Positions 37,046 through 45,825 of a stretch of DNA of 64,000 nucleotides are shown piece by piece (the first letter of the stretch is position 1; every line of letters begins with the position of its first letter). The translations under genes were made by a program, and so were the position numbers. Location of the stretch: assembly GCA_947452455.1 (NCBI GenBank), contig CANGBX010000002.1, forward strand, positions 248,001 to 312,000, written 5' to 3'. This DNA is from Beijerinckiaceae bacterium (GTDB lineage: Bacteria > Pseudomonadota > Alphaproteobacteria > Rhizobiales > Beijerinckiaceae). Under the pieces are notes generated by a model. It had not been told where the DNA came from. It made no database searches and saw only the letters and a list, made by a program, of their open reading frames with translations.

Positions 37046-37831
37046 TCAGATGTTCTGGGTCAGGAATTTCATCATGCCGTCGACGGCGCTGATGGCTTTC
37101 GAATTCACTTCATAAGCGCGCTGCGTCTCAATCATGCTGACGAGTTCTTCAACGACGTTGACGTTGGAGGATTCAAGCGCGCCTTGGATCAGCTTGCCGG
37201 CGCCATTCGAGCCCGGAGCACCAACGGTCGGATCACCCGAGGACGGGGTCGCGAGAGCGAATGATTCACCAATCGGTTTCAGGCCCGATGTATTCGGGAA
37301 TGTTGCGAGTTCAACCTGACCAACCTGATCAAGTTTGGTCGAGCCCGGTGTCGAGACCGAGACAATACCATCCTTCGAGATGGAGATGGATGTCGCATTG
37401 GCCGGAATGTTGATCGCCGGTTCCAACGGATAACCATTGGCAGTCACAACCTGACCTTGCGCATTTTTGGTGAAGTTACCGGCACGTGTATAGGCTACCT
37501 GGCCGCCGGGTGTCAGCACCTGGAAGAAGCCGGGACCATCAACAGTCATATCCAGCGAATTGTCGGTGTTGATGATATTGCCCTGATTATAGAGCTTTTC
37601 AGACGAAACAATGCGCACGCCGGTACCGATGGCCAAGCCAGTCGGAGAGGTCGTGGACTGGGATGTCTGCGAACCGGAGTCGCGGAAGTTCTGATAGAGA
37701 AGCGTTTCAAAATTGGCGCGGTCGCGCTTGAAACCAACTGTATTGACGTTGGCAAGGTTGTTCGAAATCACGGTCATGCGCTGCTGCTGAGCGTTCAGGC
37801 CGGTCTTGGCTACGTGGAGTGCGTCAGGCAT
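37046..37831 (-). CDS. flgG: Distal rod protein FlgG
   Basis: Forms the distal rod that crosses the peptidoglycan and outer-membrane rings. The 261-residue protein has the usual length and motifs: ALHVAKTGLNAQQQRMTVIS, NNLANVNTVGFKRDRANFE at the start, LDMTVDGPGFFQVLTPGGQ in the middle, and LESSNVNVVEELVSMIETQ, RAYEVNSKAISAVDGMMKFL at the end. The N- and C-terminal heptad helices form the D0 core. It is exported by the flagellar type III apparatus, so there is no signal peptide. It is 28 bases downstream of flgF. Confidence 0.95.
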   Translation of the reverse strand: MPDALHVAKTGLNAQQQRMTVISNNLANVNTVGFKRDRANFETLLYQNFRDSGSQTSQSTTSPTGLAIGTGVRIVSSEKLYNQGNIINTDNSLDMTVDGPGFFQVLTPGGQVAYTRAGNFTKNAQGQVVTANGYPLEPAINIPANATSISISKDGIVSVSTPGSTKLDQVGQVELATFPNTSGLKPIGESFALATPSSGDPTVGAPGSNGAGKLIQGALESSNVNVVEELVSMIETQRAYEVNSKAISAVDGMMKFLTQNI

Positions 37832-37859
37832 CTGTGTGCTCCTGGATGTCGATCAGCTC

Positions 37860-38606
37860 TTAAGAGCCGGGTCGCATGAGTTTGGCTGTTTCGGAATCAA
37901 GTTCTTTGGCCGTTGCAAGAAGCTTGACGTTAATTTCGAAGGATCGTGATGAATTCAACATCTCGACCATATTTTCGATGGGACTGATGTTGGACGCTTC
38001 GAGGCTTTTCGAATTCAAGGTCACATTTGCGTCCACTGGCGGCACGCTTTTGTCACGGGTTCGTAAAAGACCATCGACGCCTTTTTCAACATTGGAAAAA
38101 GGTGTGTTGACGAGTTTTAAGCGGCCTACAGAAATAGGCGCTGTCGTCGGCTCGGAGCCTGGCGCGCGCACAAGGATTGAACCGTCGCGCGAAATTTCAA
38201 TCGACTCGTATGGCGGAATCGAAATTGGACCCGCGTCACCCTGCATAATAACATCTTCGCCATTACGCAATTGACGATCCGCACCGACACGCAAGTCACC
38301 GCGACGAGATAAAACGTCCTCGCCATTGGCTTTCTTGGCAGCAAAGAAACCGTTGTTGTCAATCGCCACATCAAGTGGATTTTCGGTCGGTATCATTTTG
38401 CCAATGTCGAGGTCGACAGAGTTTTCTGATCGTGTCGGATAGACACGATCCAATCCTTCCGGACCCGCAAAATAGGCCGAGCTCGAATTGGCGTAATCGC
38501 GCTTGAACCCGACTGTATTGGCGTTGGCCATGCCAGCGGCGATCAGCCGCTGGTTTTCAGCGTGAATGCGCATCGCATTTGATGCAACTTGTACTAGGCG
38601 TTCCAT
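37860..38606 (-). CDS. flgF: Proximal rod protein FlgF
   Basis: Rod protein between FlgB/FlgC and FlgG. The 248-residue protein starts MERLVQVASNAMRIHAENQR and LIAAGMANANTVGFKRDYAN, contains NPLDVAIDNNGFFAAKKANG, and ends in MVEMLNSSRSFEINVKLLAT, a form of the FlgF/FlgG C-terminal helix. The position before flgG supports FlgF over FlgG. The N-terminal NNLAN motif is altered to AGMANANT. A second related gene lies at 45826-46653. Confidence 0.9.
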   Translation of the reverse strand: MERLVQVASNAMRIHAENQRLIAAGMANANTVGFKRDYANSSSAYFAGPEGLDRVYPTRSENSVDLDIGKMIPTENPLDVAIDNNGFFAAKKANGEDVLSRRGDLRVGADRQLRNGEDVIMQGDAGPISIPPYESIEISRDGSILVRAPGSEPTTAPISVGRLKLVNTPFSNVEKGVDGLLRTRDKSVPPVDANVTLNSKSLEASNISPIENMVEMLNSSRSFEINVKLLATAKELDSETAKLMRPGS

Positions 38607-38629
38607 TGACTACGTCCCCTTAGTCAATA

Positions 38630-41600
38630 TTAGCCGCGGATCTGGATGATCGTTTGCGACAATTGCGTTGTCGTTTCGATCGCCTTCGCGTTGGCTTGGA
38701 AGTTTCGCTGGGCAGTGATGAGATTGACCAGCTCTTCCGTGATGTCCACGTTTGAGCGCTCGAGAGCACCCGCTTTGATGTTGCCGAACCCGTCGGCACC
38801 CGCTTGCCCGAGCACCACTTGGCCCGAGGTTGAGGTCGCGACATAATTCGCATTACCAATCTGCTTGAGGCCGTTCGGGTTGGCGAAGTTGGCGATCATC
38901 ACCTTGCCGAGAGCGACCGTTTGGCCGTTGGTATAATTCGCGCGGATCGTACCGCCCGCATCAATATCCAGACCGTTCAACGAACCTGACGGATAACCGT
39001 CCTGCGAAAGCGACAGCACCGAGAAGGGCGAGGAGAACTGTGTCGAATATTTACCGTAGTCGATGTTCAGACGGAGCAAGTCAGAACCGTTCTGCGGATC
39101 GAAGGGCGAGTAGATCACGCCTTCTTTCGGCGAGATCAGCTTACCAACCGTATCGAAGGTCAGCTGGCCTTCGGTCAGATAGAGCGGATACCAGTTCTGC
39201 TGCGAACCCGGATCAGCTGTTGTCACTTCACCATCAGCAGTCACGTAGAGTTTGTTGCCCTGATCGTCAGTGGCCTGCTTGAGGTTTGTGATGACCGGCA
39301 CCGAGCCTGCCGTCTGTGTGACTTTGCCCAGACCGAAGTTCGGATGACCGACAACGTTGATCTGCGAATTCTGGCCCGTGGTGCCAGAGGTGAAGATCAG
39401 ACGGTTATTGTCCGGATCGAATTTCACCGACACGCCAGAGACAATGCGGCCAGTCTTCGGATCCTGGATCTGATTGACGCGGTCCTGAATGGCGGTTGCG
39501 AAAGTGTCACCCGTATAGGCACGGATTGGCAGCGTGATTGTGCCAACGATACCATCGACCGTGAAGGTCATACGGTTTTCACCGAGGCTTTCGTTCAAGA
39601 AGAATGTCTGGCTCATCGACGTGATGGCTGTCGTACCAATGGCCGTTGCAGCACTCGAGGGAAGACCAGTGCCTGACACGTAATTGACATTGGCACCTAA
39701 GCCGACACCCAGAAGATCGTTTGATCCCTTGTTGAGGCTGATCGTCTTGGCCTGGCCGATCTGCACGCCATTGGCACCATTCGGATTGTTGGCAGCGCCG
39801 ACCGGAAGAGCGGTCTTCACTTCACCATCAATGCGCACATTCATGCGGAAGGCTTCACCATTGCGGTCGCCCACCACTTCGAGATTGTTGCCCTGATGAT
39901 CGAAGTAGAACTCTCCGACTGGATCAGGTCGTACAGTCTTGGTGACGGCCGATCCGCTGACCAGACGGCAGTCTTTGATCTTTTCGAAAGTCAATGTGCC
40001 AGAAATATTGCCGGAAGAACCAATTTTGGCTGTGAATGTATCCGTCGCGCCCGTTAGGTATGACAGGTTCAAATCCGTTGGCAGATTTGAGGCCGTCTTC
40101 ATGGCATCCACAAACTCAGTGATGGAGCTGAAAGTCGCACCTAGGGCCTTTGTCGAGGTAGTTGGGACAGTTACGTCGTAGGTAGATTCCGAACCATTTT
40201 CATTCGGCATTGTGATGCGGAAAACATCGCCAACATGGAATGATGGCGGATTGTTATCCGGATCACGCAGCGTGATGTCATATTGTGTCGCAGTCGAGAC
40301 AGTGCCGTCGATGCGAACTGTTTTTGCCGTTAGGATCGACTGATCTGTAAGATTGATAGCTGCGAATGTAGATACATCTGATCCACGTGTCACTTGCTTC
40401 AGAGACGCCAGCACTGTGGTCGTGCCTGCGGTCGGATATGTCAGGACAATCTTGTCGTCGCTTGCTTCAACTGTAACGCCTGCAGTGGAAGGGCTATAGG
40501 CAGTGTTGATCGCAGTACTAATCGCCGCGCCTAGAGCTGTAATACGGTCGTCGAGTGATGAACTCTCAGTTAATGTTGCTGTCGAAAGATTAACTGTGAG
40601 CGTTTGTTCCTGTGGTGTTTTGCCCGGCAAAGTCAGAGTCAGTTCGAACTTGTCGCCCTTCATCACACGGCCGTAGACGTCAATCGTCTGCTTTTCTGGC
40701 TGGCTTGAGGTTGCCTCGGTCTTTTTTGTCGGAGCAAAATTGACCGGAATATGCTGGTCGAGTTTGCGGAAGAAATCTTCCTTTGAGCCTGTGCCACTTG
40801 TCGGGACATAGCGGAACTCTAGCGCGCGGCCATTGACTTCGAATGCAACATCAAGAGGGCTCGAGGAGGTCGCATCAGCAAATGATACAGCACTCATATC
40901 GAATGCAGAGACCTGAGCAGTCGCTGTTTCAGCAATCTCCGAGCGACCAACCTTGATGCTCGAAGCTTCACCCGTCGAACCCGACGAGAAGACAAACTGG
41001 CGTGTGTCTTTGTTGTAGGAAACTTTGATTCCCGTGCGCTGTTCGCGCGGATCGAGCACATAGTCGCCAGATGGCAGCGTAGCAGAACCCGTCCAGACGG
41101 TATTCGCACGCACAAGGATGTCAGGGCTGGCTGAACGTGTCGGCAGGCCCAAATCATTGGTCAGCGAAGTCGGGTTGAAAACCTGCAGCGAGTTGAAGCG
41201 CGCTGCCGGTTCGTTGGCATCAGCGCCCAATTGTGTCGGGTCGACCGTGAATGTCAGCGCGCGTGCGCCCACATCATAGCCCACTGTAATCGGCGGGTTG
41301 GATGCATCGGGCCAATCAGTGCCCTTGCTGAGTTCAAGGCGACGCTTGGAAAGCGCATCATTGAGTTTTTGCTGGGTGAGGGCAATCAGCTGGTCACGGG
41401 TGAGCGTGAGCTTATTGTCAGGCTGAATGGCATTGCCAGCTTGTGGCGTACCAGCGCCACCGCCCGTGCCGAGCAAATCGATTTCGAGCGGCGGGTTCAG
41501 CGGGATGGTCGCACCATCTTCGCTGAGCTTAGACAGGTTCAGCTGAATGACATCATTGCCAGGAACAACGGCGCCGCTGTCCTTGCGATACGTATCTGTG

Positions 41601-42793
41601 ATCGAGAAATATTTCTGGCTCGAATATTTTTCATTCACGGCGCGGGTCATTTCTGCCGCGAGCTGCGTACCCGTATAGGTGCCAGCTTTGATCGAGACCG
41701 ATTGCGGCTCGGAACCGTCCACGGAAATCGTGAACATGTCGCGGCCCCAATAGGGCGGGTTGGCTTCGTCACGGCCACCTTCTTTCGTCAGCGCATAGCT
41801 GTCGGGATCGGTGTAAATAGTGACGGGCGTCGCATCCGTATCGCCGAAGTCGAAGCCCGATGTCTTGATGATCGCACCAACAGCGGAAGCCGCGGTTGAA
41901 GCAGTCTTGTCATTCTGGTCATCCTGCTTGAAGAGCGGATGCGCAGCGGCGGCGTTGAACGTCGGGTCAACGGCCTGCGGATCGGTGGTGATCTGGCCGA
42001 ATTTGTTGATGTAATAAGAGCGCGACTGATCGTCCTTGGCGGTGATCAGCTGTGGTGTCACTTCGCGGTCACCCACGAACACGTGCGTCTGCCACTTGTT
42101 GGTCGGAGACGTTTCGGTCGCATTGCTCGTCTTCACATAATAGATCGTTGCAATGGTGGGGTTGCCGAGCGAGTCATAGATGGTGATCGAAGTCGATTTG
42201 TTATAGGTCGCCGGGTTGGTCTTATCGAAGACATAAGGGTTGGACGACGTATATTGGGACTTGGCCGGAATGATTTCCGCATCTGCCGGCAGGTTCAGAC
42301 CGAGCTGAATGGTCTGCGAGGCTTTCGGCAGGCCAGAGGTGGTCGGCAATTGCAGGTTTTGTGCTGATTGAATGCCGGTCGCGATGACCGAACCGTCGGC
42401 GTTGACCGGGAAGACCTGCAGGAGCTGGCCCTGCGAGTCGACAACGTAACGGTCATTGTTGACGGAGAAAGCGCCGTTACGCGTATAGACGGTCTGCGTC
42501 GAGGTCAGGCTCGGCTTCAAGGCGAAGAAGCCCTGGCCGGAGATGGCAAGGTCAAGCGCGTTCAGCGAGGATTCAATATTACCCTGCGTGAATTGCTGCT
42601 TGATGGATTTCAGAATGGTGCCCGAACCAATCGCCGAGCTGGCTGCCTGCAAGGGCGAGGTCGCGAAAATATCGCCGAATTCTGCACGCGAGCGTTTAAA
42701 GCCCGTCGTGCCGACGTTGGCGATGTTGTTGGAAATGGCGGCAATGTCTGCCTGCGCGCCGTTAAGGCCGGTGAGCGAGGTATAAAATGACAT
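38630..42793 (-). CDS. flgE: Flagellar hook protein FlgE, giant form
   Basis: Subunit of the universal-joint hook. The conserved ends are MSFYTSLTGLNGAQADIAAI and NNIANVGTTGFKRSRAEFGD at the start, then LALDL-type segment NALDLAISGQGFFALKPSLT. At the end are NGLKQIGNANYVATSTSGQ, LERSNVDITEELVNLITAQR and NFQANAKAIETTTQLSQTII. The length is 1387 residues, against about 400-450 in enterobacteria. The extra 900 or so residues lie in the surface-facing middle, with at least two copies of a FlgE-insert-like motif (FSSGSTGEASS near residue 600 and FTSGTTGQNSQ near 1134). The frame is unbroken for 4.2 kb. It follows flgD by 60 bases. Confidence 0.94.
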   Translation of the reverse strand: MSFYTSLTGLNGAQADIAAISNNIANVGTTGFKRSRAEFGDIFATSPLQAASSAIGSGTILKSIKQQFTQGNIESSLNALDLAISGQGFFALKPSLTSTQTVYTRNGAFSVNNDRYVVDSQGQLLQVFPVNADGSVIATGIQSAQNLQLPTTSGLPKASQTIQLGLNLPADAEIIPAKSQYTSSNPYVFDKTNPATYNKSTSITIYDSLGNPTIATIYYVKTSNATETSPTNKWQTHVFVGDREVTPQLITAKDDQSRSYYINKFGQITTDPQAVDPTFNAAAAHPLFKQDDQNDKTASTAASAVGAIIKTSGFDFGDTDATPVTIYTDPDSYALTKEGGRDEANPPYWGRDMFTISVDGSEPQSVSIKAGTYTGTQLAAEMTRAVNEKYSSQKYFSITDTYRKDSGAVVPGNDVIQLNLSKLSEDGATIPLNPPLEIDLLGTGGGAGTPQAGNAIQPDNKLTLTRDQLIALTQQKLNDALSKRRLELSKGTDWPDASNPPITVGYDVGARALTFTVDPTQLGADANEPAARFNSLQVFNPTSLTNDLGLPTRSASPDILVRANTVWTGSATLPSGDYVLDPREQRTGIKVSYNKDTRQFVFSSGSTGEASSIKVGRSEIAETATAQVSAFDMSAVSFADATSSSPLDVAFEVNGRALEFRYVPTSGTGSKEDFFRKLDQHIPVNFAPTKKTEATSSQPEKQTIDVYGRVMKGDKFELTLTLPGKTPQEQTLTVNLSTATLTESSSLDDRITALGAAISTAINTAYSPSTAGVTVEASDDKIVLTYPTAGTTTVLASLKQVTRGSDVSTFAAINLTDQSILTAKTVRIDGTVSTATQYDITLRDPDNNPPSFHVGDVFRITMPNENGSESTYDVTVPTTSTKALGATFSSITEFVDAMKTASNLPTDLNLSYLTGATDTFTAKIGSSGNISGTLTFEKIKDCRLVSGSAVTKTVRPDPVGEFYFDHQGNNLEVVGDRNGEAFRMNVRIDGEVKTALPVGAANNPNGANGVQIGQAKTISLNKGSNDLLGVGLGANVNYVSGTGLPSSAATAIGTTAITSMSQTFFLNESLGENRMTFTVDGIVGTITLPIRAYTGDTFATAIQDRVNQIQDPKTGRIVSGVSVKFDPDNNRLIFTSGTTGQNSQINVVGHPNFGLGKVTQTAGSVPVITNLKQATDDQGNKLYVTADGEVTTADPGSQQNWYPLYLTEGQLTFDTVGKLISPKEGVIYSPFDPQNGSDLLRLNIDYGKYSTQFSSPFSVLSLSQDGYPSGSLNGLDIDAGGTIRANYTNGQTVALGKVMIANFANPNGLKQIGNANYVATSTSGQVVLGQAGADGFGNIKAGALERSNVDITEELVNLITAQRNFQANAKAIETTTQLSQTIIQIRG

Positions 42794-42853
42794 CTTCGGT
42801 TTCGCCTGTCTTGCTGTGGTCTATCGGGTTTCGTTCAGTGCTCGGGTGAGCGC

Positions 42854-43555
42854 TCAGTATTTGAAGGATTTGATATCGGTCAGATTGACCTTGCCGATAC
42901 CAGCAACCTTGAATTGTTGATCTGCCGTCGATGTGCCGACTGTCGCTTCCGTGATCGGTGCGTAAATGTCGGTGGCTGCAGCCGACTGCTTGCCCGCAGC
43001 CGTCATCGTGGCCTTCACATAATAACGTGGCGCACCAATCTTGTTGCCGCTGGCATCTTTGCCATCCCATTCAAAGCCGACGAGGCCGGCGTTGTTGGAG
43101 CCAAGTTCAATCGATTTGACGAGCTCGCCATTTTCTTTGGTGATTTGCAGCGTCAAGCCGGTCGCATCGGTTGGCAGATCAACTGCACCAGAAATTGCAC
43201 CCGCATCATCAGGCAGTGCGACATTGCCGGGGACGAGAACCGTCTTGCCGACGAAATTCGCAGCCGTTGCAATGCGATTGTCTGAAATCGTTGTCTGGAT
43301 GCCCGAGAGCGTCGAATTGAGCTGCGTAATGCCCGACACGGTAGAGAACTGCGCCATCTGCGCGATCATCTGATCGTTCGACTGAGGCTGGAACGGATCC
43401 TGGTTCGATAACTGCGCCGTCATCAGCTTCAGGAAATCTTCCTGGCCGAGTGTGGACTTATACGATTTCGTGCCCGACGTATCGAGCTTCTTTGCACCAA
43501 GCTTGGTGAGAAGCGAGTCCAACGTCTGCTGGGATTGGGCATTGATCTCAGTCAT
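42854..43555 (-). CDS. flgD: Hook capping protein FlgD
   Basis: FlgD caps the growing hook and is discarded when hook assembly ends. The 233-residue protein has the N-terminal conserved region (LGQEDFLKLMTAQLSNQDPF, QPQSNDQMIAQMAQFSTVSG) followed by a FlgD Ig-like and Tudor-like part (VGFEWDGKDASGNKIGAPRY). A Ser/Thr-rich first 30 residues probably carry the export signal. The size is normal, unlike that of its partner FlgE. Confidence 0.93.
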   Translation of the reverse strand: MTEINAQSQQTLDSLLTKLGAKKLDTSGTKSYKSTLGQEDFLKLMTAQLSNQDPFQPQSNDQMIAQMAQFSTVSGITQLNSTLSGIQTTISDNRIATAANFVGKTVLVPGNVALPDDAGAISGAVDLPTDATGLTLQITKENGELVKSIELGSNNAGLVGFEWDGKDASGNKIGAPRYYVKATMTAAGKQSAAATDIYAPITEATVGTSTADQQFKVAGIGKVNLTDIKSFKY

Positions 43556-43567
43556 CTTTGGGTTCCG

Positions 43568-43984
43568 TTATTTGCCGACGTTGAGGGTCTTCAACATGAG
43601 GGATTTCGCAGTCGAAAGTACTTCGATGTTGTTTTGGTACTGACGAGAAGCTTCGAGCATGTCGACCATCTCTTCATGGCTGTCGACGTTGCTGGCGTAG
43701 ATGTAGCCTTCGTCATCTGCGAGCGGATGGGTCGGCGCGTAACGCTTTTCGGGCTGCACTTGCGAGCGCTGCACATCGACAGCAGAAACGGTGGCGACAC
43801 CGCTACCTTCCTGGAAGGCGGGATATTCTGTCTCAAAGACAGGGCGGATGGCGCGATAGGCGTTTTCCGGTGTCTTCGACAGCGTGTTGACGTTGGCGAG
43901 GTTCGAGGCAACTGCGTTGAGGCGCACTTGTTGCGCCGACATCGCACGTCCTGAAATGTCAAAGATTGAGAGCGGCTTCATCAT
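43568..43984 (-). CDS. flgC: Proximal rod protein FlgC
   Basis: The 138-residue rod protein begins MMKPLSIFDISGRAMSAQQV and RLNAVASNLANVNTLSKTPE, has AYRAIRPVFETEY in the middle and ends in VDMLEASRQYQNNIEVLSTA, the standard FlgC pattern. Its start overlaps the flgB stop by four bases (ATGA), so the two are translationally coupled. Confidence 0.94.
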   Translation of the reverse strand: MMKPLSIFDISGRAMSAQQVRLNAVASNLANVNTLSKTPENAYRAIRPVFETEYPAFQEGSGVATVSAVDVQRSQVQPEKRYAPTHPLADDEGYIYASNVDSHEEMVDMLEASRQYQNNIEVLSTAKSLMLKTLNVGK

Positions 43985-44367
43985 TCACCCCTGAGAGCAG
44001 AACGAAGACCGCGGATGCGATCGTTCAAAAACTGAAGGGAGGCTTCGTAGCGCGTGGCGTTTTCAGCAAATTGCAATTGTTCGACATGCAATTCGACAGT
44101 GTTGCCATCAATCGAAGCGGAAATGGGTGTGCGGAACATCATCTCGGGCGACGAGCCCGAAGCTGTTTCAATGTGGCCGCTGGTCGTGGTTGCAAGCGAG
44201 CCCTGGCCGCTCATTGCCTGTTCGTAGGCAGATGAGAAGTCGATGTCGCGCGCCTTGTAATTAGGCGTCGCAGCATTGGCGATATTCGCGCCAATCACTT
44301 CCAGCCGCTTCTGGCGAAGCTGGAGAGCGTTGGCATGCGGGGCCAGGTGTTTGTCCAGTACGTTCAT
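43981..44367 (-). CDS. flgB: Proximal rod protein FlgB
   Basis: The first gene of the flgBCDEFGHIJKL operon. The 128-residue protein has the FlgB motifs RQKRLEVIGANIANAATPNY and KARDIDFSSAYEQAMSGQ, and the C-terminal helix ENATRYEASLQFLNDRIRGL RSALRG. Its sigma54 promoter lies 39 bases upstream. The whole flgB-L set is read leftward over 15.6 kb without a visible internal terminator. Confidence 0.94.
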   Translation of the reverse strand: MNVLDKHLAPHANALQLRQKRLEVIGANIANAATPNYKARDIDFSSAYEQAMSGQGSLATTTSGHIETASGSSPEMMFRTPISASIDGNTVELHVEQLQFAENATRYEASLQFLNDRIRGLRSALRGE

Positions 44368-44405
44368 CTGTCGAGACGGGTCCTAGATTGGTTCCCTCAT
44401 CTCTC

Positions 44406-44421
44406 AGCAATTGTCGTGCCA
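44406..44421 (-). promoter_or_regulatory. sigma54 promoter of the flgB-L operon
   Basis: On the minus strand TGGCACGACAATTGCT is a near-perfect sigma54 promoter, 39 bases before the flgB ATG at 44367. An AT-rich stretch (about 44421-44450) separates it from the end of fliL. Confidence 0.88.
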
Positions 44422-44448
44422 GTCTAATAATTAAATAAAAACAATTAC

Positions 44449-45000
44449 TTACTGAACATAGTAGCGCTTGATGAAAACCTTATCGACCAGATCAGCTCCG
44501 GTCTTCTTGCGCATTTCCGCGTTGAGAGCCTTTTGCAGGCGTTCTGCCAGCTTATCCTGGGCATCTTCGGCTGTGGCTTGGGCAACCGTCATTTCCGAAA
44601 TGATTGCCATAGTGTGGGCGCGCAGCGGAATGCGATCGTCGGACAATGTCTTTTCGGCTTTTTCACCCTTCATCGTGACGATGCCAATTTCGACAATCAG
44701 CGCACGACCCTTTTGCGGAAGATTGGAAATGAATTCATCGCCCAGAGTGATGTAGAGAGGCTCGAAGGGGCTCGGGCCCGTTTCGCCAAGCGGCACGCGT
44801 TGGGGTTTTGGCGGGCCGCGCTTGGCCGCTTCTTCAGCGGCTTTCAGCTCGGCTTTTTTAACTTCTTCCGCTTTGATCATCTGATTGGCGACGAGATAGC
44901 CAATCCCGCCGCCAACGGCGACGAGCAGCAACATGCCAATGGCAATGGCGAAAGGACCGGTGAGTGCAGCTTTGAGCTTGGCGAGAATTGTCTGGACCAT
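44449..45000 (-). CDS. fliL: FliL-like flagellar basal-body-associated protein (copy 1)
   Basis: FliL proteins surround the stator units in the inner membrane and strengthen torque. The 183-residue protein has one transmembrane helix (PFAIAIGMLLLVAVGGGIGY, residues of about 16-35) and a periplasmic SPFH-like domain (YITLGDEFISNLPQKGRALI, then MTVAQATAEDAQDKLAERLQ and VDKVFIKRYYVQ at the end). The VFIKRYYVQ end matches the usual FliL VYFTEFVVQ-type terminus. A Lys/Glu/Ala-rich linker follows the helix. It shares one base with the upstream small gene (TGATG). A second fliL is at 63053-63694. Confidence 0.82.
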   Translation of the reverse strand: MVQTILAKLKAALTGPFAIAIGMLLLVAVGGGIGYLVANQMIKAEEVKKAELKAAEEAAKRGPPKPQRVPLGETGPSPFEPLYITLGDEFISNLPQKGRALIVEIGIVTMKGEKAEKTLSDDRIPLRAHTMAIISEMTVAQATAEDAQDKLAERLQKALNAEMRKKTGADLVDKVFIKRYYVQ

Positions 45001-45224
45001 CAGAGCCAGCCTCCGCCACCGCCGCCGCCCTTGCCGCCATGTTTCTTCGCATCATTTTGCATGATGGATTGGATTGCAAAAGCCATCGTGCGTGCACGTT
45101 TATTGGCCTTGGTCGAGGTCTTGCGGAGCAAGATATCCCCGTCTCCGTAGACCTTTTCGAGTGTATAGGCTGTCGTTCGCTTGAGCAGATGCTCAAGCTC
45201 CAGCAAGAATTCCTTCTCGGTCAC
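45000..45224 (-). CDS. Small unknown protein with glycine-rich tail, upstream of fliL
   Basis: A 74-residue protein from a GTG start at 45224, preceded by a GAGGG site that overlaps the end of the gene before it. It begins VTEKEFLLELEHLLKRTTAY, followed by TLEKVYGDGDILLRKTSTKA and NKRARTMAFAIQSIMQND, then a tail of His, Lys and seven consecutive glycines ending in Trp-Leu. The open frame extends to 45446, but the upstream part overlaps another gene out of frame and looks non-coding. I do not recognise the family. Coupling to fliL suggests a motor or basal-body role. Confidence 0.6.
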   Translation of the reverse strand: MTEKEFLLELEHLLKRTTAYTLEKVYGDGDILLRKTSTKANKRARTMAFAIQSIMQNDAKKHGGKGGGGGGGWL

Positions 45225-45234
45225 GGGAGAGCCC

Positions 45235-45690
45235 TCAGGCGAAGAGATCGTATCTCTGGCGCTTCTCGGCGAGCAGCACCGGCAAATAGGACACGCTGGC
45301 GTAGCGCGTGCTGGCATAATGATGAACGTAAGCCGGTTCGCTGGAGATGCGTGCTTCCAGTTTGGTGAGAGCCGGCGTCGCATCGCTGGGCGCGCTTCGC
45401 GGATTGTAGAGCGGGCGTGATTGATCCCAGCTGCGTGGTTCGGCAAAGGCTCCCGGCGCGCCGCCGGTGCGTTGCTGCCATTCCGTGCGACGCAATGAGC
45501 CCGATTGATCTTGGCGTGCGGACTGTGTCCACTCGGCCATATCCTCGGGCAGGTCGCTCGATGTTTCTGCGGAAAACCCCGGACTCAAAACCTCGCGGCG
45601 CTGCGACAACGCGAGATTGTCGCGTAGGTCGTTCGACGCCGAAAAGGCCGCAAGCTGCGGCCGTGTCAGAGGTGGCAGATCCAGCACCAT
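45235..45690 (-). CDS. Hypothetical protein in the fliL transcription unit
   Basis: A 151-residue protein, not recognised. It starts MVLDLPPLTRPQLAAFSASN and has a polar, probably disordered middle (QSARQDQSGSLRRTEWQQRT). The C-terminal part is more ordered (YVHHYASTRYASVSYLPVLL, then AEKRQRYDLFA). There is no signal peptide or membrane helix. A GGGG ribosome-binding site lies close before the ATG, and codon use looks genuine. The gap to the next gene is 10 bases. A competing frame at 45221-45829 has a poor composition. Its position in an otherwise flagellar operon suggests a flagellar role. Confidence 0.55.
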   Translation of the reverse strand: MVLDLPPLTRPQLAAFSASNDLRDNLALSQRREVLSPGFSAETSSDLPEDMAEWTQSARQDQSGSLRRTEWQQRTGGAPGAFAEPRSWDQSRPLYNPRSAPSDATPALTKLEARISSEPAYVHHYASTRYASVSYLPVLLAEKRQRYDLFA

Positions 45691-45825
45691 GGAACCCCGG
45701 GTTCAGGGCAGGGGTTGATACCCCCGTTAACCATGATCTTAAGCCCTGTTGGGCCTTGGTTCCAGCAGATTTTATCCGGTCCCAGAGGGGTGCCTCAGGG
45801 GCCCACCCCAGGGTGCAATCCAGCG

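Noticed and set aside
45225-45446. Upstream extension of the small glycine-tailed protein
   Set aside because: The extra 74 codons overlap another gene out of frame and are rich in Cys, Arg and Pro; a GTG with a good GAGGG site gives the better start.
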